Source: an uncultured Clostridia bacterium
GTDB lineage: Bacteria > Bacillota > Clostridia > TANB77 > CAG-508
DNA: 12,704 nt
Direction: 5' to 3'
Assembly: GCA_934149165.1 (NCBI GenBank)
Contig: CAKPDY010000036.1
Location: 1-12,704, forward strand
Each line of letters begins with the position of its first letter. Positions within the stretch are counted from its first letter, which is position 1. Under the pieces are notes generated by a model, which ran no database searches, was not told where the DNA came from, and saw only the letters and a list, made by a program, of their open reading frames with translations. A program made the translations under genes and the position numbers. Positions 1-6,873 of this stretch are shown piece by piece.

Positions 1-290
1 ACGGAAATACAGGTGGAAACCAACAAGGAAGTGGAAACGGAAATACAGGTGGAAATCAACAAGGAAGTGAAAGCGGAAATACAAGTGGAAATCAACAGGG
101 AAGTGGAAACGGAAATATAACTGGAGGTCAACAAACAGATAAAAATACAACAATAGACGTAAAACAAGACAAAAATGTAAATGATGATTTACCACAAACA
201 GGTTCAAATGATAGTTTTGTAATAATTGCAATAATAGCATTCTCAATATTAAGTTTAGCAAGTTATGCAAAATATAAAACTATAAAATAA
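1..290 (+). CDS. Sortase-anchored cell-wall surface protein, C-terminal fragment
   Basis: This is the 3' end of a longer gene whose start lies outside the window; the reading frame has codons beginning at position 3. The visible product starts with Gly/Asn/Gln-rich 12-residue repeats, followed by a short Lys/Asp/Thr linker. It ends with a classic sortase sorting signal: LPQTG (preceded by DD), a hydrophobic stretch (FVIIAIIAFSILSLASYA), and a short basic tail (KYKTIK). In this family sortase cuts between T and G and links the protein to peptidoglycan, so the protein should sit on the outer face of the wall. The repeats probably form a flexible stalk. The ligand or enzymatic role lies upstream and cannot be judged. 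A hairpin terminator follows, so this is the end of its transcription unit. Confidence 0.9.
   Translation, partial: GNTGGNQQGSGNGNTGGNQQGSESGNTSGNQQGSGNGNITGGQQTDKNTTIDVKQDKNVNDDLPQTGSNDSFVIIAIIAFSILSLASYAKYKTIK
3..110 (+). repeat. Three tandem 36-bp in-frame repeats (Gly/Asn-rich stalk)
   Basis: Three near-identical 36-bp units start at 3, 39 and 75, and a decaying fourth begins at 111. Each encodes 12 residues of the form GNTGGNQQGSGN, with changes to GSES at the end of unit 2 and GNTS at the start of unit 3. The array probably continues left of the window. Such in-frame repeats vary in copy number by slippage or recombination and set stalk length. Confidence 0.85.
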
Positions 291-310
291 AAAATGGAAA
301 TAATATAATA

Positions 311-347
311 AAAATATAGGAACGTGTAAAGAGGTTCCTATATTTTT
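311..347 (+). terminator. Rho-independent terminator of the LPQTG gene
   Basis: A perfect 13-bp inverted repeat (AAAATATAGGAAC, 311-323, with its complement at 334-346) encloses a 10-nt loop and ends in a T-run. It lies 21 bases after the stop codon. Confidence 0.85.
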
Positions 348-372
348 GTCTAAAAAATTAAAAATAATATAT

Positions 373-406
373 TTGACAAAGAAAATAAAAAAATATAATA
401 TATAAT
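373..406 (+). promoter_or_regulatory. Predicted sigma-A-type promoter of the Tim44-like gene
   Basis: A perfect TTGACA (373-378) is followed by TATAAT at 394-399 (15-bp spacer), with overlapping TATAAT-like sequence to 406. The exact -10 is uncertain because the tract is all A/T. It lies between the upstream terminator and the gene at 458. Confidence 0.6.
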
Positions 407-457
407 TAATATTAATTATTAGAGAGAAAGGAGGATTCAAGTTTTTCTTGGAAATAT

Positions 458-1222
458 ATGAATTTTATATTAAGTTTTTTAGGAGCATGTTTAGGCTTAG
501 TTGCTGCAATAGTAATAATAATAGGTATAATATATTTTAAAATAAGGCAATCTGTTGGACCAGCTAATATGAAAACATTAGTACAAGCAGCAAAAAATGC
601 TAAAAATATAGAGCAACAAGAGTATACTAGGGTGAAAAATGTTAGTGGTATAACAAAACTCTTAGAACCAACTATAATTAGAGATTTCAATGATTTCAAT
701 ATAGATTTTTTATTTTCAAAAGTTGAGAATAATATGATAAAAATATTTAACAGTATAGAGGATAAGGATGTAAGTAAAATAAAAAATGATAATGATTTAA
801 TATATATATATCCATCTGTAAGAGAAAAGATTATTGATTTAAAAAATAGTAATATAGATATTAAATATGATGAGGTGAAATTTCATGCTCATGCTATTAA
901 AGATTATTTGAAATCTGCAGGCAAAGCTACCATTAAAATTTCTAGTACTGTAGAATATTATTATATAGATACAAGTAAAAGTAATAAGAAAAAAGAATAT
1001 AATGGAAACTTAAAAAAACAAACTAGATATACTACTGAATTTGTGTATGTTTATGATGAAAGTAAGTTTAAATATAATGAAAATGTACTAACAGTTAGTT
1101 GCCCTAATTGTGGTGCACCATTAGGAAAATTAGGAGCAGGAAATTGTTCTTATTGTGGAACTTATGTTGAACCAGTTAATTTGAAAAATTGGTATATGGT
1201 TTCTTATAAAGAGGATTATTAA
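458..1222 (+). CDS. Membrane-anchored Tim44-like domain protein with C-terminal zinc ribbon
   Basis: The 254-residue product begins with one hydrophobic helix (about residues 4-27) followed by basic residues, so the bulk should be cytosolic. Residues about 60-210 contain a VSGITKLLEPTI...DF..FN pattern and later beta-rich strands resembling Tim44-like domains of bacterial membrane proteins. The C-terminal part has a zinc ribbon: CPNC (C215, C218) and CSYC (C230, C233). The next gene, an SPFH protein, also ends in zinc ribbons, so the two may form one membrane-associated assembly. Bacillus YdjG/YdjH/YdjI, which work with a PspA protein, are a possible precedent, but no PspA is visible here. 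The best Shine-Dalgarno (AAAGGAGG, 427-434) lies 23 bases before the ATG, unusually far. No better in-frame start exists, and the hydrophobic N-terminus supports this one. The biochemical function is unknown. Confidence 0.75.
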   Translation: MNFILSFLGACLGLVAAIVIIIGIIYFKIRQSVGPANMKTLVQAAKNAKNIEQQEYTRVKNVSGITKLLEPTIIRDFNDFNIDFLFSKVENNMIKIFNSIEDKDVSKIKNDNDLIYIYPSVREKIIDLKNSNIDIKYDEVKFHAHAIKDYLKSAGKATIKISSTVEYYYIDTSKSNKKKEYNGNLKKQTRYTTEFVYVYDESKFKYNENVLTVSCPNCGAPLGKLGAGNCSYCGTYVEPVNLKNWYMVSYKEDY

Positions 1223-1318
1223 TAAATATGCTAATTTAGATTAATCTACAAGTTTTTAAACATAAAGCTGTGAATTGTAATAACAAAGTGATAACTTTTA
1301 AAAAATGTTAATAAAACA

Positions 1319-1347
1319 TTGTTAATTAAAATAAAATATTGTATAAT
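1319..1347 (+). promoter_or_regulatory. Predicted promoter of the SPFH gene
   Basis: TTGTTA (1319-1324), a 17-bp spacer and TATAAT (1342-1347) sit 34 bases before the start at 1381. The -10 box overlaps a possible upstream ATG at 1339, which argues that the coding start is 1381. Confidence 0.65.
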
Positions 1348-1380
1348 ATAAAAGATAACAAAAATATAGGAGGTAAAATT

Positions 1381-2670
1381 ATGGGATTAATTAAAGCAGC
1401 AGCAGGTGCTATAGGAAGCACACTACATGATCAATGGAAAGAAGCCATTAGATGTGAAGATTTAGGAAATGATATTCTAATGATGAGAAAAACTACTCCA
1501 ACAGGAGTTATAACAAATAAAAGTACTATTATAGTAGGACCAGGACAATGTGCTGTTATTTATGATAACGGTAAAATAATAGATGCTACAGCTGAAGAAG
1601 GATTATATACATTTGATACTTCATCAAGCCCATCTTTTTTTGCAGGACAATTTGGTGATGTATTTAAAGAAATGTGGCAACGTTTTACATATAATGGTGC
1701 TACAGCAAAAGAACAATCTGTATTTTTCTTTAATACAAAAGTGATTACAAAAAATAAATTTGGTACACCTGCACCAATTCCTTATCAAGATTGGTCACAT
1801 GCTATACCAAATCAAATGACAGGAACAATAACACCATTAAGAGTTGAAGTAAAATGTTTTGGTACATATACATTTAGATTAGTAAATCCAGCATTATTTA
1901 TGGATACTATAGGTGGAACAAAAGATGTATATTATAAAAGTGAAATAGTAGAACACATTCGTTCAGGAGTTATTGCAACATTCCAAAATGTATTAAATGA
2001 ATTAGGAGATTCAAAACATAAAGTTCCAGTATTAGAATTACCAAGTAATACTGATGAAATAAAAGAAATAATGGATGAAAAAGTTTTTGATGAACATATT
2101 AGAGAAATAGGTTTATCAATAGGATTTTTTGCTGTTGAGTCTGTAACATTAGATCCAGAATCAGAAAAGAAAATAGATGATTATGAATTAAGTTCAAATG
2201 CTATGATGCAACAAGGAAAATTTGTTGGTGCATATGCAAATGCTGTTCAAGATGCAGCTAAAAATGCAGGTGGAGCTCAAAATGGTTTCATGGGTATTGG
2301 TATGATGAATATGGCAACAGGTGGAATGATGGGAGGAGCTGCTCAAGGTCCTTGGCAAAATGCTACACCAGTTCAACCAGTAATGAATAATCAACAACCA
2401 GAACAATCACAACCACAAGAACAAACACAACAATCAACAGAAAGTCAAGAACAAAATCAAAAACAAACTGATGAAGTTGTAGAAAGCAAACCAGAAGGTA
2501 CAGTTGATGGATGGGTTTGTCCAAATTGTAATACAACTGTAACAGGTAAATTCTGTGGTGAATGCGGAACTAAAAAACCAGAAAAACCAGCAGGAAAATT
2601 TTGCCCAAATTGTGGAACAAAATTATCTGATACAGCAAAATTCTGTGGAGAATGTGGAACTAAATTATAA
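1381..2670 (+). CDS. SPFH-domain protein with tandem C-terminal zinc ribbons (YdjI-like)
   Basis: I place the start at 1381, giving 429 residues, because ATAGGAGGT (1366-1373) is well spaced before it; an in-frame ATG 42 bases upstream falls inside the promoter. Residues about 20-300 resemble the SPFH (band 7) subfamily annotated as virion-core-like or YdjI, with a beta-rich core (VGPGQCAVIYDNGKI near 52-66, CFGTYTFRLVNP near 159-170) and a helical segment near 220-295. Then come a Gly/Met-rich stretch (about 297-320), a Gln/Glu-rich linker (about 337-365) and two zinc ribbons (C380, C383, C392, C395 and C408, C411, C422, C425). SPFH proteins scaffold membrane microdomains; this one has no N-terminal membrane helix, so it probably reaches the membrane through partners such as the preceding anchored protein. 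In Bacillus subtilis the YdjI relative helps recruit PspA during envelope stress; a similar role here is inference. Confidence 0.8.
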   Translation: MGLIKAAAGAIGSTLHDQWKEAIRCEDLGNDILMMRKTTPTGVITNKSTIIVGPGQCAVIYDNGKIIDATAEEGLYTFDTSSSPSFFAGQFGDVFKEMWQRFTYNGATAKEQSVFFFNTKVITKNKFGTPAPIPYQDWSHAIPNQMTGTITPLRVEVKCFGTYTFRLVNPALFMDTIGGTKDVYYKSEIVEHIRSGVIATFQNVLNELGDSKHKVPVLELPSNTDEIKEIMDEKVFDEHIREIGLSIGFFAVESVTLDPESEKKIDDYELSSNAMMQQGKFVGAYANAVQDAAKNAGGAQNGFMGIGMMNMATGGMMGGAAQGPWQNATPVQPVMNNQQPEQSQPQEQTQQSTESQEQNQKQTDEVVESKPEGTVDGWVCPNCNTTVTGKFCGECGTKKPEKPAGKFCPNCGTKLSDTAKFCGECGTKL

Positions 2671-2730
2671 TAATATTGTCTGATAATAGAAAGAAGATTA
2701 TATAATAATATTTAGTAAAATTAAGCTATA

Positions 2731-2787
2731 ATATAAATAAAAACAACCAAAACAAGTAAAAATGTTTATGGTTGTTTTTATTTATAT
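2731..2787. terminator. Bidirectional terminator between SPFH gene and crp/fnr-type gene
   Basis: A perfect 19-bp inverted repeat (arms 2731-2749 and 2769-2787) encloses a 19-nt loop. The core is ACAACCA/TGGTTGT, flanked by A-rich and T-rich runs on both sides, so it can stop converging transcripts from either strand. It overlaps the TAA stop of the leftward regulator at 2778-2780. Confidence 0.85.
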
Positions 2788-3413
2788 AATAAAATAATTC
2801 TGTTTCCAATTTTATCTATTATTCCTTCTTTTTTTAAATACCCAATTTCTCTCATCATTGCACTCCTATCTACACTTAGGTAGTCTGCAAGGTCTGTTAG
2901 TGAAAATGGTAATGTAAATGATTTACTAATAGTTTTACTAGCAATAATATTAAAATATGTTAAAATTTTTTCTCTTATTGTACGTTTTGTTAGTATTTCA
3001 ATTCTTGTGTTTAAAGAATTTATTTCGTTTAAAAATAAATGTGGTAAATTTACAAATATGTTATTATGATATTTGCAATTATTTGTACATTTATTTTCTA
3101 AATTATCATAGTTGAAAAATATTACAGAGCAATTTTTTTGTGCTTCTACAAATAATTCATTGTTTGTTGTTACACAATAAAAAATTTCACCAAAAATACT
3201 GCCTGATAAATAATGTTCTACAATTGTTCTGTTTCCATTTAAATCATATCTTATTAAATCTGCTTCACCATTTTGCAATAAGCATAATTGCTTTCTTTTG
3301 GCAATATATGTTGTTATTACTTCACCTTTTTTGAAACTTCTTACTTGTGATTTTTTACAATTTTTTGAAATTTGTTCAAAAAAAAATGAAATTTCATTAT
3401 TTATTGTATTCAA
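2778..3413 (-). CDS. Crp/Fnr-family transcriptional regulator
   Basis: The 211-residue product has the usual two-part layout. An N-terminal cyclic-nucleotide-binding-like beta roll (about residues 20-105) contains the glycine-rich turn GSIFGE, and a dimerisation helix is followed by a C-terminal winged helix-turn-helix (LTDLADYLSVDRSAMMREIGYLKKEGII, given here as two pieces: LTDLADYLSVD and RSAMMREIGYLKKEG). The glycine-rich turn lacks the full RxxxS phosphate-binding signature, so a nucleotide ligand is doubtful. A Cys pair (KCTNNCKYH) is present, but whether it binds metal or senses redox cannot be told. The start is TTG, chosen because GGAGGTG lies 9 bases upstream and no better start exists. 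It is divergent from nrdD and next to a palindrome of Fnr geometry, so nrdDG is its likely target; this is inference. Confidence 0.85.
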   Translation of the reverse strand: MNTINNEISFFFEQISKNCKKSQVRSFKKGEVITTYIAKRKQLCLLQNGEADLIRYDLNGNRTIVEHYLSGSIFGEIFYCVTTNNELFVEAQKNCSVIFFNYDNLENKCTNNCKYHNNIFVNLPHLFLNEINSLNTRIEILTKRTIREKILTYFNIIASKTISKSFTLPFSLTDLADYLSVDRSAMMREIGYLKKEGIIDKIGNRIILLYK

Positions 3414-3461
3414 TTTTGGCTACACCTCCATTTTAGATATAAAAATCAAAAAACTTACTAT

Positions 3462-3490
3462 ATTATATAAGATTTTATTACTTATTTCAA
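3462..3490 (-). promoter_or_regulatory. Promoter of the Crp/Fnr-type regulator
   Basis: Read on the minus strand: TTGAAA (3490-3485), a 17-bp spacer and TATAAT (3467-3462). It lies about 50 bases before the TTG start of the regulator. Confidence 0.7.
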
Positions 3491-3510
3491 TAGTAAAAAG
3501 GAAAGATTTT

Positions 3511-3648
3511 ATGGAAAATAAACGTAATAACTATATAGCAAATTGTAATAAAAAATTTTTTTTATTGTCTTTTCTTAGAGTTATGCAAGTTACAAATTAC
3601 GACATTAAAAAAACTCATAATATGTTGCAAATGCAACTAGAAAAATAA
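3511..3648 (+). CDS. Possible 45-residue small ORF upstream of nrdD (doubtful)
   Basis: An ATG at 3511 is preceded by AAAAAGGAAAG with plausible spacing and opens a 45-residue frame rich in Lys and Asn, with a hydrophobic stretch FFLLSFL. I recognise no family. Its 3' half covers the palindrome proposed as an operator for nrdD, which argues against a conserved protein; if transcribed it might act as a leader peptide. The longer frame extending further left is antisense to the regulator and is not supported. Confidence 0.2.
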   Translation: MENKRNNYIANCNKKFFLLSFLRVMQVTNYDIKKTHNMLQMQLEK

Positions 3649-3665
3649 AAATCTTAATATATAAT
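3624..3665 (+). promoter_or_regulatory. Candidate Fnr-type operator and promoter of nrdDG
   Basis: GTTGC-AAAT-GCAAC (3624-3637) is a perfect 5-4-5 palindrome, the same geometry as Fnr sites (TTGAT-N4-ATCAA). A perfect TATAAT follows at 3660-3665, but no recognisable -35 exists at the right distance (CTAGAA). If transcription starts about 7 bases after the -10, near 3672, the palindrome centre falls at -41.5, the class II activator position of Crp/Fnr proteins. A weak -35 plus a good -10 is typical of activator-dependent promoters. The regulator binding here is inferred from its neighbouring divergent gene. Confidence 0.5.
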
Positions 3666-3698
3666 TAACACATCAAACCAAGGGGGAGGAAATGTAAT

Positions 3699-5825
3699 AT
3701 GAAGGTTATAAAAAGAGATGGTAGAGCAGTAGATTTTGATAGAGAAAAAATAAAAATAGCTGTAGATAAAGCTAATAAGGAAGTTAAACCAAAAGAAAGA
3801 GCTAGCAAAGAAGAAGTAAAAGAAATTATATCATATATTGAAGATTTAAATAAAAAAAGAATGTTAGTTGAAGATATTCAAGATATTATAGAAGAAAAAT
3901 TAATGGAGTTTCAAAAATTTGAATTAGCAAAAAAATATATTGTTTATAGATACACAAGAGCATTAGTTAGAAAACAAAATACAACAGATGAATCTATATT
4001 AGGTTTAATAAAAACAACAAATAAAGAATTAATGGAAGAAAATTCAAATAAAAACGCTGTTATAGCTTCTACTCAAAGAGATTTAATTGCAGGAGAAGTT
4101 TCAAAAGATTTAACAAAAAGAATGTTATTACCAGAAAAAATTACAAAGGCACATGAAGAAGGAGTATTACATTTTCATGATGCAGACTATTTTTTGCAAC
4201 CAATATTTAATTGCTGTTTAATAAACATTGGAGATATGCTAGATAATGGAACTGTTATGAATGGAAAATTAATAGAAAGTCCAAAAAGTTTCCAAGTTGC
4301 ATGTACTGTAACAACTCAAATAATTGCAGCAGTTGCAAGTGGTCAATATGGCGGACAATCAGTAGATATAAAACATTTAGGAAAATATTTACGCAAAAGC
4401 TATAATAAATTTAAAAAAGAATTAGAAGAACTGTACAAAAACAAACTTTCAGAAGAAATAATAGAAGATATAGTAAAACAAAGATTGAAAGCAGAACTTT
4501 CAGCTGGTGTTCAAACTATACAATATCAAATAAATACATTAATGACTACAAACGGTCAATCCCCATTTGTTACATTATTTTTGAATTTAGACGAAAATGA
4601 TGAATATATAAAAGAAAACGCAATGATAATAGAGGAAATTTTAAAACAAAGATACCAAGGTATAAAAAATGAAAAAGGTGTATATGTAACACCAGCATTT
4701 CCTAAATTAATATATGTATTATATGATCATAACTGTCTAAAGGGAGGAGAATATGATTATTTAACAAAACTTGCAGTAAAATGTTCATCTAAAAGATTAT
4801 ATCCAGATTATATATCATCTAAAAAGATGAAAGAAAATTATGAAGGAAATGTATTCAGCCCTATGGGATGCAGAAGCTTCTTATCACCATGGAAAGATGA
4901 AAACGGAAATTATAAATTTGAAGGAAGATTTAATCAAGGTGTTGTAAGTATTAATTTACCTCAAATTGGTATTATTGCAGATGGTGATGAAGACAAGTTC
5001 TGGAAATTGTTAGATGAAAGATTAGAATTATGTTTTGAAGCTCTTATGTGCAGACATTATTCTTTATTAGGAACAACTTCAGATGTTAGCCCAATTCATT
5101 GGAAATATGGTGCAATTGCTAGATTAGAGGCAGGAGAAAAAATTGATAAATTATTAAAAGATGGATATTCTACTATATCATTAGGATATATTGGTTTATA
5201 TGAAGTAACAAAATTAATGAAAGGGGTTTCACATACTCAAAAAGAAGGACATGATTTTTCTGTAAAGGTTATGAAACATCTACGTGAAGCCACAGAAAAG
5301 TGGAAAGAAGAAACTGGAATTGGATTTGGATTATATGGTACACCAGCAGAAAGTTTATGTTATAGATTTGCACGTATAGATAAAGAAAAATTTGGAAATA
5401 TACCAGATGTTACAGATAAAGGTTATTATACAAATTCATATCATGTTGATGTTAGAGAAAAAATTGATGCTTTTTCTAAATTGAAATTTGAAAGTGAATT
5501 TCAACAAATTTCTTCAGGTGGTGCAATATCATATATTGAAATTCCAAATATGAGACATAATCTAAAGGCGTTAGAGGAAATAGTTAAATTTATATATGAT
5601 AATATTCAATATGCTGAATTTAACACAAAATCTGATTACTGCCATGTTTGCGGATTTGATGGGGAAATTATAATAAATGATAATAATGAATGGGAATGTC
5701 CACAATGTGGAAATAAAGACCATAGTAAAATGAATGTAACAAGAAGAACATGTGGATATTTAGGAGAAAACTTCTGGAATGAAGGGAAAACTAAAGAAAT
5801 AAAAGCTAGAGTTTTACATTTATAA
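3699..5825 (+). CDS. nrdD: Anaerobic (class III) ribonucleoside-triphosphate reductase, catalytic subunit
   Basis: NrdD reduces ribonucleoside triphosphates to deoxyribonucleotides without oxygen, using a glycyl radical installed by NrdG. At 708 residues it has normal length. Residues 1-95 form an ATP-cone (starts KVIKRDGRAVDFDREKI), the allosteric activity domain. The barrel contains the cysteines expected to act in catalysis: the CC pair at 172-173 and C391 in MGCRSFL. A structural zinc site is present at C648, C651, C667 and C670. The C-terminal radical loop reads RRTCGYLGENFW, with G686 as the predicted radical residue. All key parts are intact. A strong Shine-Dalgarno (GGGGGAGGA) lies 8 bases before the ATG. 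nrdG follows 126 bases later in the same direction, with a hairpin between them. The candidate Fnr-type box upstream suggests induction under low oxygen. Confidence 0.97.
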   Translation: MKVIKRDGRAVDFDREKIKIAVDKANKEVKPKERASKEEVKEIISYIEDLNKKRMLVEDIQDIIEEKLMEFQKFELAKKYIVYRYTRALVRKQNTTDESILGLIKTTNKELMEENSNKNAVIASTQRDLIAGEVSKDLTKRMLLPEKITKAHEEGVLHFHDADYFLQPIFNCCLINIGDMLDNGTVMNGKLIESPKSFQVACTVTTQIIAAVASGQYGGQSVDIKHLGKYLRKSYNKFKKELEELYKNKLSEEIIEDIVKQRLKAELSAGVQTIQYQINTLMTTNGQSPFVTLFLNLDENDEYIKENAMIIEEILKQRYQGIKNEKGVYVTPAFPKLIYVLYDHNCLKGGEYDYLTKLAVKCSSKRLYPDYISSKKMKENYEGNVFSPMGCRSFLSPWKDENGNYKFEGRFNQGVVSINLPQIGIIADGDEDKFWKLLDERLELCFEALMCRHYSLLGTTSDVSPIHWKYGAIARLEAGEKIDKLLKDGYSTISLGYIGLYEVTKLMKGVSHTQKEGHDFSVKVMKHLREATEKWKEETGIGFGLYGTPAESLCYRFARIDKEKFGNIPDVTDKGYYTNSYHVDVREKIDAFSKLKFESEFQQISSGGAISYIEIPNMRHNLKALEEIVKFIYDNIQYAEFNTKSDYCHVCGFDGEIIINDNNEWECPQCGNKDHSKMNVTRRTCGYLGENFWNEGKTKEIKARVLHL

Positions 5826-5886
5826 AAAGTATATTCATAAGTATTTATATATAATGAATAAAAAACAAGTGAAGTAGGTATAGAAA

Positions 5887-5920
5887 AAAAGGACTATTTA
5901 TATTTTATAATAGTCCTTTT
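5887..5920 (+). terminator. Hairpin terminator or attenuator between nrdD and nrdG
   Basis: A perfect 12-bp stem (AAAAGGACTATT, 5887-5898, and its complement 5909-5920) has a 10-nt loop and ends in TTTT. The following bases are GGAAAC, so the T-run is short and termination may be partial. I see no clear new promoter before nrdG, so read-through may set the NrdD to NrdG ratio. Confidence 0.65.
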
Positions 5921-5951
5921 GGAAACATAAGAATGTTAGGAGGAGAACAAT

Positions 5952-6473
5952 ATGAATTATGCAACAATAAAAGAATGTGATGTAGCAAATGGACCTGGGG
6001 TTAGAGTTTCATTATTTGTAAGTGGCTGTAATCATCACTGCAAAGGATGCTTTAATTCAGAAGCATGGGACTTTTGCTATGGTAATAAATTTGATGAAGA
6101 TACTATTAATAGAATATTAGAGGATTTAGATAAAGATTATATAGAAGGGTTAAGTTTATTAGGAGGAGAACCATTAGAACATGTAAATCAACAAGGTTTG
6201 TTACCTTTAGTAAAAAAGGTAAAAGAGAAATTTCCTAATAAAACTATTTGGTGTTATACTGGATTTGATTTTGAAAAAGATGTTATGGGGACTATGTGCA
6301 ACAAATTTGATGAAACTAAGGAGTTAATTAGTAATTTTGATGTTGTAGTTGATGGAAAGTTTGTAGAGGAAAAAAAGAATCCATCATTAAAGTTTAGGGG
6401 CTCAGAAAATCAAAGGTTAATTGATGTAAAGAAAACAATGAAAGAAAATAAAATTGTGTGGGCAGATGTATAG
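5952..6473 (+). CDS. nrdG: Anaerobic ribonucleotide reductase activating protein (radical SAM)
   Basis: NrdG uses S-adenosylmethionine and a [4Fe-4S] cluster to generate the glycyl radical on NrdD. The 173-residue product carries the radical-SAM cluster motif C-x3-C-x2-C (C26, C30, C33, in GCNHHCKGCFN). It also has the SAM-contacting GGEP motif at 71-74 (LLGGEPLEH) and an N-terminal NGPGVRVSLFVSGC stretch typical of glycyl-radical activases. Its length is slightly above that of the Escherichia coli protein. TAGGAGGAGA lies 6 bases before the ATG. It follows nrdD in the same direction, the usual arrangement. The stop is TAG, unlike the TAA used by most genes here. Confidence 0.95.
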   Translation: MNYATIKECDVANGPGVRVSLFVSGCNHHCKGCFNSEAWDFCYGNKFDEDTINRILEDLDKDYIEGLSLLGGEPLEHVNQQGLLPLVKKVKEKFPNKTIWCYTGFDFEKDVMGTMCNKFDETKELISNFDVVVDGKFVEEKKNPSLKFRGSENQRLIDVKKTMKENKIVWADV

Positions 6474-6518
6474 GTGCTGAACCAGGTATAGGAAATTAAA
6501 AAAATTAAATTAAAAGTA

Positions 6519-6547
6519 TTGACAAAAATATGTAGATGGGGTAAAAT
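6519..6547 (+). promoter_or_regulatory. Promoter of the tRNA-His/tRNA-Gln unit
   Basis: A perfect TTGACA (6519-6524), a 17-bp spacer and TAAAAT (6542-6547) lie 32 bases before the first tRNA base. This is the expected strong promoter for a stable RNA operon. Confidence 0.8.
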
Positions 6548-6579
6548 AGTAATTGCATTTGATTATGTGTGGAAAAATG

Positions 6580-6656
6580 GTGGATGTAGCTCAGTTGGTT
6601 AGAGCGCTAGTTTGTGGCACTAGAGGCCGTGGGTTCGAGTCCCATCTTCCACCCCA
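6580..6656 (+). tRNA. tRNA-His, anticodon GTG
   Basis: A full cloverleaf with encoded CCA (6654-6656). The anticodon stem is CTAGT/ACTAG (6607-6611, 6619-6623) with loop TTGTGGC, giving anticodon GTG at 6614-6616. The T arm is GTGGG-TTCGAGT-CCCAT. A G at 6579 would supply the extra G-1 that is the identity mark of tRNA-His and would face C73 at 6653. The acceptor stem GTGGATG/CTTCCAC has one odd U6-U67 mismatch. Confidence 0.95.
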
Positions 6657-6679
6657 TCTAAAAAATTAATTTAATATAT

Positions 6680-6754
6680 TGGGCTGTAGCCAAGCGGTAA
6701 GGCATCAGACTTTGACTCTGACATGCGCTAGTTCGAATCTAGCCAGCCCAACCA
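6680..6754 (+). tRNA. tRNA-Gln, anticodon TTG
   Basis: Acceptor TGGGCTG pairs perfectly with CAGCCCA, followed by A73 and encoded CCA. The anticodon stem TCAGA/TCTGA holds loop CTTTGAC with TTG at 6712-6714. The T arm is GCTAG-TTCGAAT-CTAGC. It lies 23 bases after tRNA-His, so both are likely cut from one transcript. The accessory region starts just beyond its 3' end. Confidence 0.96.
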
Positions 6755-6792
6755 ATAACGAATCTATTCGAACTAATAGAATAGAGAAAACA

Positions 6793-6824
6793 AAAATCAA
6801 TCAGTAAAATGGTTGATTTTTTTT
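6793..6824 (+). terminator. Terminator of the tRNA unit
   Basis: An 11-bp stem with one G-T pair (AAAATCAATCA, 6793-6803, and 6810-6820) has a 6-nt loop and ends in a run of eight T (6817-6824). It separates the tRNAs from the dinD promoter. Confidence 0.85.
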
Positions 6825-6852
6825 ATTGCGTAAAGAAAAAATAAAAATGCTT

Positions 6853-6864
6853 AAACAAATGTTT
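6853..6864 (+). promoter_or_regulatory. LexA-like SOS box before dinD copy 1
   Basis: AAAC-AAAT-GTTT is a palindrome with the spacing of the Gram-positive LexA/DinR box (GAAC-N4-GTTC), and its AAAT centre fits the reported RNRY pattern. The outer bases G/C are replaced by A/T. It lies 9 bases upstream of the -35 box and is identical before dinD copy 2. LexA control of dinD is known in Escherichia coli; here it is inferred. Confidence 0.5.
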
Positions 6865-6873
6865 GCAAAAGTG

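Noticed and set aside
3..110. 36-bp periodic repeats as a possible CRISPR array
   Set aside because: The units abut without spacers, keep the reading frame and encode a Gly/Asn-rich stalk of the LPQTG protein.
1339..1380. Upstream in-frame ATG as start of the SPFH protein
   Set aside because: It overlaps the TATAAT box of the predicted promoter and lacks a ribosome binding site, while 1381 has a strong one.
3298..3510. Longer plus-strand frame upstream of nrdD
   Set aside because: It runs antisense through the start and promoter of the Crp/Fnr-type gene. Only the part from 3511 has a ribosome binding site, and even that is doubtful.
3431..3698. NrdR boxes upstream of nrdD
   Set aside because: I found no pair of ACAC-N-ATAT-type 16-bp boxes at helical spacing; only weak partial resemblance near 3612-3628.
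6533..6660. 10-base match between the tRNA promoter spacer (TAGATGGGGT) and the complement of the tRNA-His 3' end
   Set aside because: The left part lies upstream of the transcription start, so it cannot pair in the RNA; probably coincidence.
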